A stretch of 64,000 nt of DNA, taken from Streptomyces tagetis. Its GTDB lineage: Bacteria > Actinomycetota > Actinomycetes > Streptomycetales > Streptomycetaceae. Below are positions 1-9,502 of the stretch, piece after piece. A program made the translations under genes and the position numbers. Where the stretch lies: positions 1,240,001 to 1,304,000 of the forward strand of contig NZ_JAGPNL010000001.1 of NCBI RefSeq assembly GCF_018069565.1, written 5' to 3'. Below the pieces are notes generated by a model. It was not told the DNA's origin and did not search any database. It saw nothing but the letters and a program-made list of their open reading frames with translations. Numbering within the stretch: the first letter of the stretch is position 1; every line of letters starts with the position of its first letter.

Positions 1-1
1 C

Positions 2-103
2 TTCACCTGCGGCACCCTTCCCCCGGCCGAGCCCGAGCCCCAGGCGGTGACCGGCTCGTACGAGCGGGCCTCCGCGCTGCTCGGCACCCCTCCGGCGCCC
101 TGA
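2..103 (+). CDS. 3' end of an unidentified CDS (partial)
   Basis: An open frame enters from the left edge and stops at TGA 101-103. Only 33 residues are visible, ending in SALLGTPPAP. A strong hairpin terminator follows 30 bp later, which supports this being the true end of a gene. No domain can be recognised from so short a tail, so no function is proposed. Confidence 0.45.
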   Translation, partial: FTCGTLPPAEPEPQAVTGSYERASALLGTPPAP

Positions 104-132
104 CCGGCCGGACGGACTCCGAAGGAAACGGT

Positions 133-166
133 GAGGGCCCGGCCGGCGGATGCCGGCCGGGCCCTC
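133..166 (+). terminator. Intrinsic hairpin terminator
   Basis: A perfect 15-bp inverted repeat (arms 133-147 and 152-166) with a 4-nt GGAT loop sits 30 bp after the stop of the partial gene. It could also serve the convergent gene that ends at 190. Confidence 0.7.
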
Positions 167-189
167 GTCCGTGGGGCGCGGTGTCGAGG

Positions 190-549
190 TCAGTGGTCGG
201 AGTAGCTGAAGTCCCCCACGGTCCAGGCGCTGACGTCCTCGATCGCCACGCGGTACATCCCGCCCGTCTCGGGGATGCCCACGGCGCCCTGCAGGATGCG
301 GGCGACGTGGAAGTGCAGGTGCGTGGGCGGGCCCTCCTTCTTCACGGGGGCGTCGAAGACGGCGGAGAACGCGCTCAGTTGGGCGGAGTTCTCCAGCACC
401 TCCGACACCCTCTGCCGCCATACGGACTCGGGGGCCAGGCGACCGGTGATGACGGCACCCCCGATCACCACGGTCAAGGACATCCGACTGCTCTTCCCGG
501 ACTCCACGAGGGCGGCGATGTCAACGATCAGCTCGTCAGGCTTCGGCAT
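190..549 (-). CDS. Small conserved protein, possibly GvpU-like
   Basis: This 119-residue protein begins MPKPDELIVDIAALVESG. The next segment, about residues 22-35 (MSLTVVIGGAVITG), resembles the gas vesicle accessory protein GvpU, and HLHFHVARI near the middle is also distinctive. The ATG at 549 was chosen because the family-like sequence begins there. In-frame extension upstream is possible but looks non-coding, and the nearest GGAGG is rather distant. No other gas vesicle gene is visible, so a role in vesicles is not supported by context. The GvpU assignment is by resemblance only. Confidence 0.5.
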   Translation of the reverse strand: MPKPDELIVDIAALVESGKSSRMSLTVVIGGAVITGRLAPESVWRQRVSEVLENSAQLSAFSAVFDAPVKKEGPPTHLHFHVARILQGAVGIPETGGMYRVAIEDVSAWTVGDFSYSDH

Positions 550-663
550 GGCAGCGCATTCTATGCACCTCCCCACCCGATCCCCCGCCCGGCCTCCCAC
601 CCCCGGTTACGGATCGGTCCGGCGAGCGGGGGAGCACGCCGAGCGCGGGCGTACCGTGGCGGC

Positions 664-1878
664 GTGGCAAACGAAGACCTCGGACGCACCCTGCGCCGCC
701 TGCGCCGTCTCGCCTCCCTCACCCAAGAGGAGCTGGCGGAGCGCGCCGACGTCTGCGTCGACGTGGTCCGTCAGCTCGAACAGGGACGCAAGCACTCGGC
801 ACGCCTGCCGACCCTGCACGCGCTGGCGAACGGCCTGGGCGTCGAACTCACCACGCTCCTCGGCGATCCGCCCGCCGTCGCCTCGACCGGCGAGAGCGAC
901 GGTCCACGCTTCGTGGCCGTGCGCCGTGCCATCATGCCCGTCCTCCGGGGGCCGGAACCGACACCGCCGGCCGACGGCTTCTCACCGGAGCGGCTGCGCG
1001 AGCGGATCGCCGAGGGCTGGACGCGGTACCACGAGGCGGAGTTCGACACGGTGATGGCGGCGCTGCCGGAACTGATCACCGACGCCCGCTCCGCCACCGT
1101 CGCGGACGGCGACGACGAGCGGGCCGCGGGCTTCGCGGCGCTGGGCAAGGCGCTGCAACTCGCCGGCCACGTCGCCGTACGCATGGGCAAGACCGATCTC
1201 GCCCTGACGAGCCTGGAACGTGCCGCCGACGCGGCCGGCCACTCCGGCGACCCGCTGCTCCTGCCGATGATCGTGAACTCCATGGCGTGGACGTACCAGC
1301 GGCAGGGGCGCCTGGAGGACGCGCTGGCCGTGGCGCTGCGCGCCGCCGCCGACGTGGCGGACGGGGGCCTGGACGGGACCGCCGACGGGCTGAAGGTCTG
1401 GGGAGCGCTGACGATGAGCGCCGCCACGTCGGCCGCGCGGAGCGGCGACTACGCACGCGCGGCGGCCATGATGGAGACGGCGGAGAAGCAGGCCGCCCGG
1501 GTCTCCAAACTGCCCGACGGCGGCGACAACCGCATGGTCAGCGTCTTCAGCCCGTCCTCCGTCCGCATCGAACGCGTCCGTCTCGCCGTGCAGTACGGAC
1601 ACCCGCAGGACGCCCTCGCGCTGGCCGAGGGCGCGCGGCTGAGCAAGGACACCCCGCCGTCCTGGCGGACGTGGCTGCTGCTGGACGTCGCCCGCGCCCA
1701 TACGGACATGGGGGACGCCGCGGGGGCCGTGAAGACCCTGGAATCCCTGCGCCGGGTGGCACCGGCCTGGACGCGGCACCACACCCTCGCCGTGGCCATC
1801 GTGCGCGACCTGTGGACCCTCCCCCACCACCCGCCGGGACTCCGGCCGTTGGCGGAGTTCCTGGGGGTCACCGAATAG
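664..1878 (+). CDS. XRE-family regulator with TPR-like C-terminal region
   Basis: This 404-residue protein starts at GTG 664 (VANEDLGRTLRRLRR). An N-terminal helix-turn-helix of XRE type spans about residues 5-60, with TQEELAERADV as the first helices and VVRQLEQGRK as the recognition region. The rest is alpha-helical and repetitive (LGKALQLAGHVAVRMGKTDL, AWTYQRQGRLEDALAVAL), typical of TPR repeats in actinobacterial regulators. The open frame continues upstream to 181, but that stretch overlaps the opposite-strand gene and lacks the family start. It is probably a ligand- or peptide-responsive transcription factor; its targets are unknown. Confidence 0.8.
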   Translation: MANEDLGRTLRRLRRLASLTQEELAERADVCVDVVRQLEQGRKHSARLPTLHALANGLGVELTTLLGDPPAVASTGESDGPRFVAVRRAIMPVLRGPEPTPPADGFSPERLRERIAEGWTRYHEAEFDTVMAALPELITDARSATVADGDDERAAGFAALGKALQLAGHVAVRMGKTDLALTSLERAADAAGHSGDPLLLPMIVNSMAWTYQRQGRLEDALAVALRAAADVADGGLDGTADGLKVWGALTMSAATSAARSGDYARAAAMMETAEKQAARVSKLPDGGDNRMVSVFSPSSVRIERVRLAVQYGHPQDALALAEGARLSKDTPPSWRTWLLLDVARAHTDMGDAAGAVKTLESLRRVAPAWTRHHTLAVAIVRDLWTLPHHPPGLRPLAEFLGVTE

Positions 1879-2015
1879 CGTGCGGAAAGTAGGACGCGAC
1901 GCCTCGGGCTCGTCGGCCGGGGCACGGACCCGGTTCGTGGACGTCCGGGTCGCCGGAGCGGCTTGCCGTGGTGTGGCGTGCGTGCAGGTGCGCGGTCGGC
2001 CGTGGTGGCCCGGCG

Positions 2016-2063
2016 GGGCCGCAGGCTCGTTTCCCTCCCCCGGAGGCTACGTGCCTGCGGCCC
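2016..2063. terminator. Hairpin in the 1879-2114 gap
   Basis: Ten-base arms (2016-2025 and 2054-2063) flank a 28-nt loop and are followed by TTT. It lies between two convergent genes and may end one or both. I see nothing else in this roughly 235-bp gap. Confidence 0.35.
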
Positions 2064-2114
2064 TTTCCGGCGCCGGTGTGCCGCCGGTTCCGGCCGGGTG
2101 CGGCGGGTGTGCCG

Positions 2115-3194
2115 TCACCAGCACATGACCGCCGTCTCGCCCGCGCCCCACGAGGAGTACAGGCGCACCCGGACGACATAGCGGCGGCCCCTGACGAGCC
2201 GCACCCCGAGCGTCGCGTTCCCGGGCGTCCCCCCGTCGTCGTGCCCGGCGAGGTAGCGGGGCTCCCCGTCCCGCTCCTCGAAGACCACCAGCACCGCGTC
2301 GCTGTCGCCGAAGGTCCCCACCGTGTACGTACGCGTCTGCGGCGGATCGAGGCGGAAGTCGGCCTGCTCGCCCGGCCCGAGCCCCAGCGGCACCGAACGG
2401 AACGGCACCAGCGGCCCCGGCCGGCGCAGCGGCGGATACCAGCGCAGCGCGAACTCCTTGTCCGCCGCCGACAGCGTCCCCGGCGACCGCAGTCCCGCCC
2501 GGTAGCGCTCCGGCTCCAGTATCAGCCCCGCCGGGAACGCGTACTCCATGATGGACAGCGGGTCCCACACCGGGGAGTTGACCTCGTCCGCGTCGAGCCG
2601 GCGCAGGATGTTGTCGTAGGTCCGCTCCCGGCCCCAGTGGTTCGGCGGACCCGCCAGCTCCGCGTAGACCGCCTCCTCGTCCCAGAGCAGACCGGCGTAC
2701 GGGCTCTGGTGCTCGTGCAGCATGCCGAGCGCGTGCCCGATCTGGTGGAGGGCCGTGGAGCGCTCCCCGGACGCGGTCAGGTCCCAGCCGAAGTTCATCG
2801 TGGGGTCGTTCAGCCCCACCCGCAGCGCGTCCTTGCCCACCGCCGACCAGGACCCGTCGTCCGGCCGGAAGCCGATCCGCAGCTCCGCCTCGGCCCGGTC
2901 GCCGACCTCCCGCAGTTCCAGGCCGATCCCCAGGTCCCGCCACTCCGCGAAGCAGTCGCGGACCACGTCCCGCTGGGCCCGCGCCCCCGCCCACGGCTCC
3001 CGGCGCGGCCGGCCGGTCCCCGGCATCGGCACGACGGAGGCGTCGGTGTCGGCGCCGAGGAAGCAGTAGTGCAGCACCGTGCCGTTGGCCCACATCCGCT
3101 GCCCGCCCACGAGCGCGGCGATCCGCTCCGCGGCCACGCCCGGCGCGAACGCGGGAGCCGGCCGCGGCGCGAGCGAGCAGTACCGTGCGGTCAT
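2115..3194 (-). CDS. Astacin-like metzincin with E-to-Q active site (probable pseudoenzyme)
   Basis: This is a 359-residue protein of the M12A/metzincin fold. The zinc-site motif reads HQIGHALGMLH (residues 150-160). All three zinc-ligand histidines and the family glycine are present, but the catalytic Glu after the first His is Gln (codon CAG, complement of 2742-2744). The Met-turn SIMEY follows at about 214-218. A C-terminal beta-rich domain (about 255-359) resembles a pre-peptidase or carbohydrate-type domain. No signal peptide is evident, so it may be cytoplasmic. The family normally cuts peptides; with this substitution it may bind zinc and protein without cleaving. It sits at the edge of a group containing CHAT and subtilase proteases. 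Confidence 0.75.
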   Translation of the reverse strand: MTARYCSLAPRPAPAFAPGVAAERIAALVGGQRMWANGTVLHYCFLGADTDASVVPMPGTGRPRREPWAGARAQRDVVRDCFAEWRDLGIGLELREVGDRAEAELRIGFRPDDGSWSAVGKDALRVGLNDPTMNFGWDLTASGERSTALHQIGHALGMLHEHQSPYAGLLWDEEAVYAELAGPPNHWGRERTYDNILRRLDADEVNSPVWDPLSIMEYAFPAGLILEPERYRAGLRSPGTLSAADKEFALRWYPPLRRPGPLVPFRSVPLGLGPGEQADFRLDPPQTRTYTVGTFGDSDAVLVVFEERDGEPRYLAGHDDGGTPGNATLGVRLVRGRRYVVRVRLYSSWGAGETAVMCW

Positions 3195-3266
3195 GGCCCC
3201 CAGGCTGCCGTGCCGCCCGCGCCGGGCGCCTGAGTCGGGGGCTACTCAAGTCGCCCTGTATCAGGG

Positions 3267-5189
3267 GTGAGCAGGGCGACTCCTGTTGCTGTGAGGACTG
3301 AGGCGCGGGACGCGACGACCCCCGAGACACCCTGGAAGTTCACCGGACGCGGGGCCGAACTCGACCTGGTCCGCCGCTCCGTGGCGGCCGGACGCCCCGG
3401 CATCGCCGTGACCGGACCCGCCGGGCGCGGCAAGACCCGGCTGCTGACCGAGGCCCTGCGCGGCACCGACTTCGCTCGCGTCGCCGGGACGCCGGGCGCG
3501 CGCGGGATCGCCTTCGCCGCCTTCGCCCACCTGCTGCCCGACTCCGTCACCCTGCACCGCGCCGTACGCCTCCTGTCCGGCGTACGGCTGCTGCTCGTGG
3601 ACGACGCGCACCTGCTCGACGACGCCTCGGCCGCCCTCGTCCACCAGCTCGCCGTGCACGGCCGCACCCGCCTCGCCGTCGCCGCCACCACGGAGGGCGA
3701 GGTGCCGGCGGCCGTGTCCCGGCTCTGGTCCGGCGAACTGCTGCCCCGCCTCCTCCTGGAGCCCCTGCCGGCCCCGGAGACGGCCGGCCTGCTCACCGAG
3801 GCCACGGGCGCCGCCCTGGAACCGCTCACCGCCCTGCGGCTGCACCGCCTCGCCGACGGTGACCTGCGGCTCCTGCGTGATCTGCACGCCGCCGTGCTCC
3901 GGCACGGGCTGCTCGACCCCGTCCCCGGCACCGAGGAGCGGGCCTGGCGGGGCCCGGTGCCGGTCACCACCGCCGTACGGGAACGCGTGGCCCCCGTACT
4001 CGACCGCCCCGGGCCCGGGGAACGGGAGACCCTCGAACGGCTCGCCTTCGCCGAACCCCTCCCGCTCGACGCCGGCGCCCTCGGCCCGCGCACCCTGGAG
4101 CCCCTGGAGGCCGCCGGCCTGGTCCGCGTCGACGACCGGGGCGCCGCCCGTCTCGCCCACCCCCTGCACGGCGCCGTACTGCGCGCCGCCGCCGGGGGGC
4201 TGCGGGCCCGGCGGTTCGGCGGCGCCCCCGACCGGTGCGGGCCCGCCCTGGCGGCGGAGCATGCCGCGCTGCTCGGACGGATCGAGCGGGCCGACGTACG
4301 GGAGGCGGCGGCGCCCGTGGGGGAGTGGCTGGCGGGGGAGGGGCTGCCGGTGCCGGGTGCGTACGCCGCCGTCCGCGCCCGGTTCGCGCGGCTGCGGGGG
4401 CGGTTGCGGGAGGCCGCGTCCTGGGCGCGCGAGGGGCTGCGGGAGGACCCGGCCGACCCGTCCTGCCGCGCCGAACTCGCCCTGGCCACGGCCCAGTGCG
4501 GCGCGGTCCCGCCGGGGGTGGCTACGGGGGACCGGCGCCCGGCCGAGGCTCTCGCCCCGCGCGCCGAGGCCGCCGTCCCCGCACCCCGCGCCGAGCCCGC
4601 CCCCGCCGTCCCCCAGGCGGGCACCGCCCCCGCCGTCACCGTCTGGGCCGCCGCCGCGCGGGGTGACCTCGATCTCGCGGCCCGTGAGGCGCCCGACGGG
4701 GACCCCTACGACGCCGTCCGCCTCGGTGTCCCGGAACGGGCCACGGGCCGGCTCACCGGCGTCTTCGCCGACCACGCCGACGCCCTCACCCGCGGCGACG
4801 GACCCGCCCTCGACCGCGTCGCCGGGGAGCTGGAACGGCGCGGCTTCCTGCTCTACGCCGCCGAGGCGCGCGCCCAGGCCGCCCGCGCCCACCGCGACCC
4901 CCTCGCCGCCCGCACCGCGCGCACCCGCGCCGCCGCCCTCGCCCGGCGGTGCCAGGGCGCCCGTACCCCGGCCCTGTCCGGAGTGGCGCTCGGCCAACTC
5001 ACCGCCCGTCAGCGCCAGATCGTCACCCTTGCCGCGGCCGGCCTGAGCAACCGGCAGATCGCCGAGCGGCTCACCCTCTCCGTCCGCACCGTCGGCAACC
5101 ACCTGTACGGCGCCTACACCCGGCTCGGCGCGGGCGACCGCACGGCCCTGTCCCGCCTGGTCGGCCTGCTCGAGGGACAGCCCGCCTGA
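3267..5189 (+). CDS. LuxR-family AAA (LAL-like) transcriptional regulator
   Basis: This 640-residue protein has an N-terminal P-loop ATPase (Walker A GPAGRGKT, residues 50-57; Walker B RLLLVDDAHL near 109-118). A helical middle region follows, and a C-terminal LuxR helix-turn-helix occupies about 575-635 (LTARQRQIVTLAAAGLSNRQ, then IAERLTLSVRTVGNHLY). That is the LAL layout, somewhat shorter than the usual 900 residues. The middle contains an Ala/Pro-rich stretch near 430-460. GTG 3267 is the chosen start; TATCAGGGG just upstream offers only a short leader. It converges with the CHAT gene, leaving 21 bp between stops. It is probably a signal- and ATP-dependent activator of neighbouring or unlinked genes. 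Confidence 0.85.
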   Translation: MSRATPVAVRTEARDATTPETPWKFTGRGAELDLVRRSVAAGRPGIAVTGPAGRGKTRLLTEALRGTDFARVAGTPGARGIAFAAFAHLLPDSVTLHRAVRLLSGVRLLLVDDAHLLDDASAALVHQLAVHGRTRLAVAATTEGEVPAAVSRLWSGELLPRLLLEPLPAPETAGLLTEATGAALEPLTALRLHRLADGDLRLLRDLHAAVLRHGLLDPVPGTEERAWRGPVPVTTAVRERVAPVLDRPGPGERETLERLAFAEPLPLDAGALGPRTLEPLEAAGLVRVDDRGAARLAHPLHGAVLRAAAGGLRARRFGGAPDRCGPALAAEHAALLGRIERADVREAAAPVGEWLAGEGLPVPGAYAAVRARFARLRGRLREAASWAREGLREDPADPSCRAELALATAQCGAVPPGVATGDRRPAEALAPRAEAAVPAPRAEPAPAVPQAGTAPAVTVWAAAARGDLDLAAREAPDGDPYDAVRLGVPERATGRLTGVFADHADALTRGDGPALDRVAGELERRGFLLYAAEARAQAARAHRDPLAARTARTRAAALARRCQGARTPALSGVALGQLTARQRQIVTLAAAGLSNRQIAERLTLSVRTVGNHLYGAYTRLGAGDRTALSRLVGLLEGQPA

Positions 5190-5210
5190 CGGCTCACCCC
5201 GCCTGACGGC

Positions 5211-7895
5211 TCACGCGGCGCCGAAGGCGCTGAACGCCCACCCCGTCGCCTGGTGCAGCGCGTCGCCCGGCAGCGCGGCCCGCGCGTCGCGCAGCGCCTC
5301 CGCCAGGGAGAGCCCGGCGTCGAGCCCCTTGTGCAGCGCCAGCATCAGCGGGACCACCGCCGCGTCGTTGACCGGGGCGCTGCACGCCACCACCCCGGCG
5401 GTGCCGAGCGGCAGCAACGCCGTCACCAGGCCCAGCAGTTCGTCGGCGCCGACGGTGGCGAACCGCGCCGTGTCGCAGCAGGACAGGATGATCCGGTACG
5501 GGCTGCGCTCCAGGCGTTCCAGATCGTGCGCGATGAGCGGCCCGTCCGCCATCCGCAGCGAGGAGAACAGGGGACTGTCGGCCCGGAAGGTGCCGTGCGC
5601 GGCGATGTGCGCCAGCGCGGCCCCGTCCAGCTCCCGCAACACCCTCGGCACCCGCGCCGCGTCCCCCTCCAGCACGATCCGCCGCCCGGCCGGAGAACCG
5701 CCCCGCCCCGCCTCTCCACCGTCCAGTGCCCCAGGACCCCCGAACCCGCCACCCCGGCCCGCGAGTTCCGTCACCTCCGCGCCGCCGCCCGCCAGGCCGG
5801 GGCCGCGGACCAGGACCTCGCTGCCGCCCGGCGGCGGAGCCGTGTCGTGGGCGCGGAGCCAGCTCGTCGCCGACGGCGAGACGCTGAGCACCCGCTCCCG
5901 CAGCGCGGGCAGCAGCGCCCACGGCACCCGGTGCAGCCGGGCCGGCGGCACCACCACGACCGGGCCCGAGCCCAGCCGGCCCGCCACCGGGCCGAGCAAC
6001 AGCTCCTGGAGCCGCCGCCCGGCCGCCTCCACCAGCGGCAGCCGCGCCTCCGCCCCCGGATGGGCCAGCCGCCGCAGCCCCGCCTGGACGTGCTCGGCCT
6101 CCCGCTCCGCCTCCGCCAGCAACCCCGCCTCGTACCGCCGTACCCGGCCCCGCCCGCACAGCAGGACGTGCACCCGGCCGTCCAGGACGACCAGCTCCAC
6201 CAGGCGTACGCCGTCGCCCAGTTGTTCCAGCAGCCGGCCGACGTCGAAGCGGTCGCCGCCGCCGGGCGCCTCGCCCCGCATGTGCAGGGTCCGCGACCTG
6301 ATCTCCCGCTCCAGCCGCCGCTGTTCCCGCTCCAGGACGGGCACCGGACGGCCACCCTCCCGGCGGGCCTCCTCCGCGCGGGCGGCGATCTCCCGGAACG
6401 CCGTCATACCGCTGAGCAGCACCGGATCGGCGGGCGGCCGGGCCGGCGGCGCCGACAGCACCGTCGCCCGCCACCGTTCGCTCCACACCAGCAGCCGCCG
6501 CGGCCCGCCCGAGGCGAGGCTCGCCCGCTGGGCCAGCGCCGCCAGTTCCGCGCCCTGCGCCGTGGCCCGCGCCCGCAACTCCGAGGCGCCCAGCGTCATC
6601 CGGTGGTCGTCGAGCACGTCCAGCCCCCGCCGGCACGCCTCCAGCACGCCCCGGTGCGAACCGGCCGCCCGCGCCCGCAGCGCCTGCGCCGCCCAGCCCG
6701 TCATCCGGGCCAGCGGCGGCCCGGCCCGGCGGCTGCGCGCGGCGACCGCCAGATGCCGTTCGGCGTCCGCCGTCCACCCCAGTTCCAGCGCGATCCGCCC
6801 CGCCAGCAGCGACGCCTCCGGCGCGGCCGGTGCCCCGGCGGCGGCCAGCCGCCGCGCCACCGCCGCCGCGTCCGCCACCAGCCGCCCCGATCCGCGTCCC
6901 GCCGCCCGCCGCGCCTCCGCCAGCACCAGCCGGGCGTGGCTCTCGTACCAGGTGCGGCGCTGCCCGGCGAAGAGCCGCACCGCGAGCGCCGCGCGGGCGA
7001 TCGCCGCCTGCGGATCGTCCGCCAGCCGGGCCGCCCGCGCGGCGACCAGCAGGAGTTCGGCCTTGCGGGTGGACTGTCCGCCCATGCCGTCCAGCGCGGT
7101 GATCGCCCCGTCCGCCTCGGCCAGCGCCTCCGGCGCCAGCCCCGCCGCCATCAGCACCTCGCAGCGCCGGATGGTCAGCATGAAGGTGGGCGTGCCGAGC
7201 TTCGCGTACCGTTCCTCCGCCGCGTCGAGCAGCCGCAGCGCCGCCGGCACGTCGCCCGAGCGGAACGCCGCCAGCCCCCGGCTCTCCACCGCGTCCGCCT
7301 TGTCGTGCTCCTGGCCCGTCGTGTCCCACAGGGCCTCCGCCGCCGTGAAGTCCGCCTCCGCCCGCTCCACCGCGCCCAGCGCCAGGTGCACGGTGGCCCG
7401 CAGGGTCAGCGCCCGCGCCGTCCAGATCACGTCGTCCGCCTGCCGCAGCACCGGGATCGCCCGCCGTACGTCGTCCAGCGCCTCGCCGTGCCGGCCCAGC
7501 ACCCACCACACGTACGCCCGCCGGAACAGCACCCGCGCCCGGGTGTGCCCGGTGCCGCGCGCCACGCCCCGCTCGAACGCGGCCAGGCCCTGCCGGGTGC
7601 GTCCCGTGTGCACCAGCGCCACCCCGAGCGTGGCGAGCACGTCCGCCTCCCGTTCCGGCGACTCCGCGCGGGCGGCCAGGTCGCGGGCCCGGCGCAGATG
7701 GGCCAGGGCCCGCCGGGTGTCCCCGAAGTCCCGCTGCCAGATGCCGATCACCTGGTGGGCCACGGAGGCGTGCAGCGGCGGCGGACCGGAGGCGAGGACC
7801 TCCTCGGCCCCGGCCAGCGCCTCGCCGGGCGCGGCGAACACCATCGGCAGCAGCCGCAGGACCGTATCGTCGTCAACAACCGCCGTCACACTCAC
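5211..7895 (-). CDS. TPR-CHAT caspase-like protease
   Basis: This 894-residue protein starts at GTG 7893-7895 (VSVTAVVDD). About the first 450 residues are helical TPR-type repeats, such as ALAHLRRARDLAARAE and VLATLGVALVHTGRTRQGLA. The C-terminal 300 residues form a CHAT domain with the His of IAAHGTFRADSPLF near 767 and the Cys pair of ILSCCDTARF near 806-807. These are the expected caspase-like His/Cys dyad. CHAT proteins of this layout are proteases switched on by their helical sensor. It is divergently transcribed from the subtilase gene, with only 102 bp between starts, so the two probably share a control region. Substrate unknown. Confidence 0.88.
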   Translation of the reverse strand: MSVTAVVDDDTVLRLLPMVFAAPGEALAGAEEVLASGPPPLHASVAHQVIGIWQRDFGDTRRALAHLRRARDLAARAESPEREADVLATLGVALVHTGRTRQGLAAFERGVARGTGHTRARVLFRRAYVWWVLGRHGEALDDVRRAIPVLRQADDVIWTARALTLRATVHLALGAVERAEADFTAAEALWDTTGQEHDKADAVESRGLAAFRSGDVPAALRLLDAAEERYAKLGTPTFMLTIRRCEVLMAAGLAPEALAEADGAITALDGMGGQSTRKAELLLVAARAARLADDPQAAIARAALAVRLFAGQRRTWYESHARLVLAEARRAAGRGSGRLVADAAAVARRLAAAGAPAAPEASLLAGRIALELGWTADAERHLAVAARSRRAGPPLARMTGWAAQALRARAAGSHRGVLEACRRGLDVLDDHRMTLGASELRARATAQGAELAALAQRASLASGGPRRLLVWSERWRATVLSAPPARPPADPVLLSGMTAFREIAARAEEARREGGRPVPVLEREQRRLEREIRSRTLHMRGEAPGGGDRFDVGRLLEQLGDGVRLVELVVLDGRVHVLLCGRGRVRRYEAGLLAEAEREAEHVQAGLRRLAHPGAEARLPLVEAAGRRLQELLLGPVAGRLGSGPVVVVPPARLHRVPWALLPALRERVLSVSPSATSWLRAHDTAPPPGGSEVLVRGPGLAGGGAEVTELAGRGGGFGGPGALDGGEAGRGGSPAGRRIVLEGDAARVPRVLRELDGAALAHIAAHGTFRADSPLFSSLRMADGPLIAHDLERLERSPYRIILSCCDTARFATVGADELLGLVTALLPLGTAGVVACSAPVNDAAVVPLMLALHKGLDAGLSLAEALRDARAALPGDALHQATGWAFSAFGAA

Positions 7896-7997
7896 GGATG
7901 GTAGTGCTCCGCCCCCGCCCCCCACAGGCGCGAGCCTGTATCAGCCCGGCCCCCGGCGGCTCTGATTGACGACCGGCGCACCAGTGGGAGGACACGC

Positions 7998-9431
7998 ATG
8001 GCACCCCAGCGATTCCGCGAGCAGTTCGCCCAGATCCAGCGCTCGATGCCGGACGTGCCCCTGGCGATGGGCCCGGACGACACCGGCGAGTTCCTGTACG
8101 AGAAGGGCGTCGTCCTCGCCCGCGACGGCGAGGAGGCCCGCCTCGTCGAGGACACCGTGCGCGAGCACTTCACCACCTTCGCCGGGCTCGACCCGGACCG
8201 GGTGCGCCGCGCCGGCCCGCGGACCAACCGCACCGGTATCACCCGCATCCGGGTCGCCGACCCCGGCGAGGGCGGCGCCGAGGGCGATCCCGCGGTCGCC
8301 GGGGCCCTGCGCTCGCTGCGCACGCTGGAGGGCCGGGCCGGCCGCCGGATGGTCAGCCGCAACCACATCGTCTCCATCGCCGTCAACGCCTGCCCCGGCG
8401 ACGAACCGGTCCCGCTCCCGCGCACCGCGCCGCCCAACCCGGCCCCGGCCGCCACGCCCTACGACGCCGCGACCGCCGTCGGCGTCCTCGTCGTCGACAC
8501 CGGACTCGTGCGCGACCACCGCGACTGGCCGCTGCTTGCCCGCACCGACGGCGACTTGGAGACCGACGAGTGCGACGAGGACGGGGTGCTGCGCCAGTAC
8601 TCCGGACACGGCACCTTCATCGCCGGACTGGTCGCCGCCGTCGCCCCGAACACCGACGTGACCGTGCGCGGCACCCTCAACGACGCGGGGGCCATCCTGG
8701 AGTCCGAGTTCGGCGAGAAGCTCTTCGAGGCCGTCGACGAGGGCGGCTGGCCCGACATCCTCAGCCTCTCCGCCGGCACCTCCAACGGCCGCACCGACGG
8801 CCTGCTCGGCGTGCACGCCTTCATGGAGGAGCTGCGCACCCGGCGCACCCTGCTGGTCGCCGCCGCCGGCAACAACGGCAGCGCCACCCCCTTCTGGCCC
8901 GCCGCCTACGCCGACCTGCCCGGCTGGCAGGACACCGTGGTCTCGGTCGGCGCGCTGCGCGCGGACGGCGCGGGGGCCGCCTGCTTCAGCAACCACGGCC
9001 CCTGGGTGCGGGCCTGGGCCCCCGGAGAGCGGCTGACCGGCCCCCTCACCGGCTTCACCACCCCCGTCCCGTACGTGTACCAGCACTCCACCTACGACGA
9101 CTGCCGCTACGGGTTCTCCTACGCCTGCACCTGCCGGCACCCCCGGCACAGCGGGGCGCTGAGCGAGCCGGCGGAGGGGCCCGCCAAGGCGGACCAGGTG
9201 ATGTTCGAGGGGCCCGCGCAGTGGAGCGGCACCTCCTTCGCCACCCCCGTCGTCGCGGGCCTGGTCGCCTCGTACATGACGGACCGGCGGGAGGGCGACC
9301 CGCGGGCGGCCGGCGGACGGCTCCTCGCGGAGAACACCGGCGTCGCCGAGGTCCGGGGCGAGGACGTCCCGGCCCTGCTCCCGCCCACGTGGACCCCGGC
9401 CGCCGCCGACGGGCCCGGGGGCGGGGAATGA
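7998..9431 (+). CDS. Cytoplasmic S8 (subtilisin-like) serine peptidase
   Basis: This 477-residue protein carries an intact catalytic triad: Asp167 in VVDTG, His204 in GHGTFIAG, Ser413 in GTSFATPVVAG. Asn292 in AAAGNNGSA is the likely oxyanion residue. About 155 residues precede the peptidase domain, but there is no signal peptide or membrane anchor, so it should act inside the cell. An insert at about 365-400 has several Cys residues (DDCRY...CTC). GGGAGGAC lies before the ATG. Its stop overlaps an upstream alternative start of the sigma factor (ATGA at 9428-9431), which suggests a single transcript with the next two genes. Confidence 0.88.
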   Translation: MAPQRFREQFAQIQRSMPDVPLAMGPDDTGEFLYEKGVVLARDGEEARLVEDTVREHFTTFAGLDPDRVRRAGPRTNRTGITRIRVADPGEGGAEGDPAVAGALRSLRTLEGRAGRRMVSRNHIVSIAVNACPGDEPVPLPRTAPPNPAPAATPYDAATAVGVLVVDTGLVRDHRDWPLLARTDGDLETDECDEDGVLRQYSGHGTFIAGLVAAVAPNTDVTVRGTLNDAGAILESEFGEKLFEAVDEGGWPDILSLSAGTSNGRTDGLLGVHAFMEELRTRRTLLVAAAGNNGSATPFWPAAYADLPGWQDTVVSVGALRADGAGAACFSNHGPWVRAWAPGERLTGPLTGFTTPVPYVYQHSTYDDCRYGFSYACTCRHPRHSGALSEPAEGPAKADQVMFEGPAQWSGTSFATPVVAGLVASYMTDRREGDPRAAGGRLLAENTGVAEVRGEDVPALLPPTWTPAAADGPGGGE

Positions 9432-9502
9432 TCGCCCCCGTACGGGACGGAACCACCTCTTCCACGGCGTACGATGACCTGTCGTACACGAGGGGTGGGA
9501 CC

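Noticed and set aside
181..663. In-frame extension of the XRE-TPR gene upstream to 181
   Set aside because: It overlaps the opposite-strand gene, has no family similarity, and the GTG at 664 starts exactly at the HTH domain.
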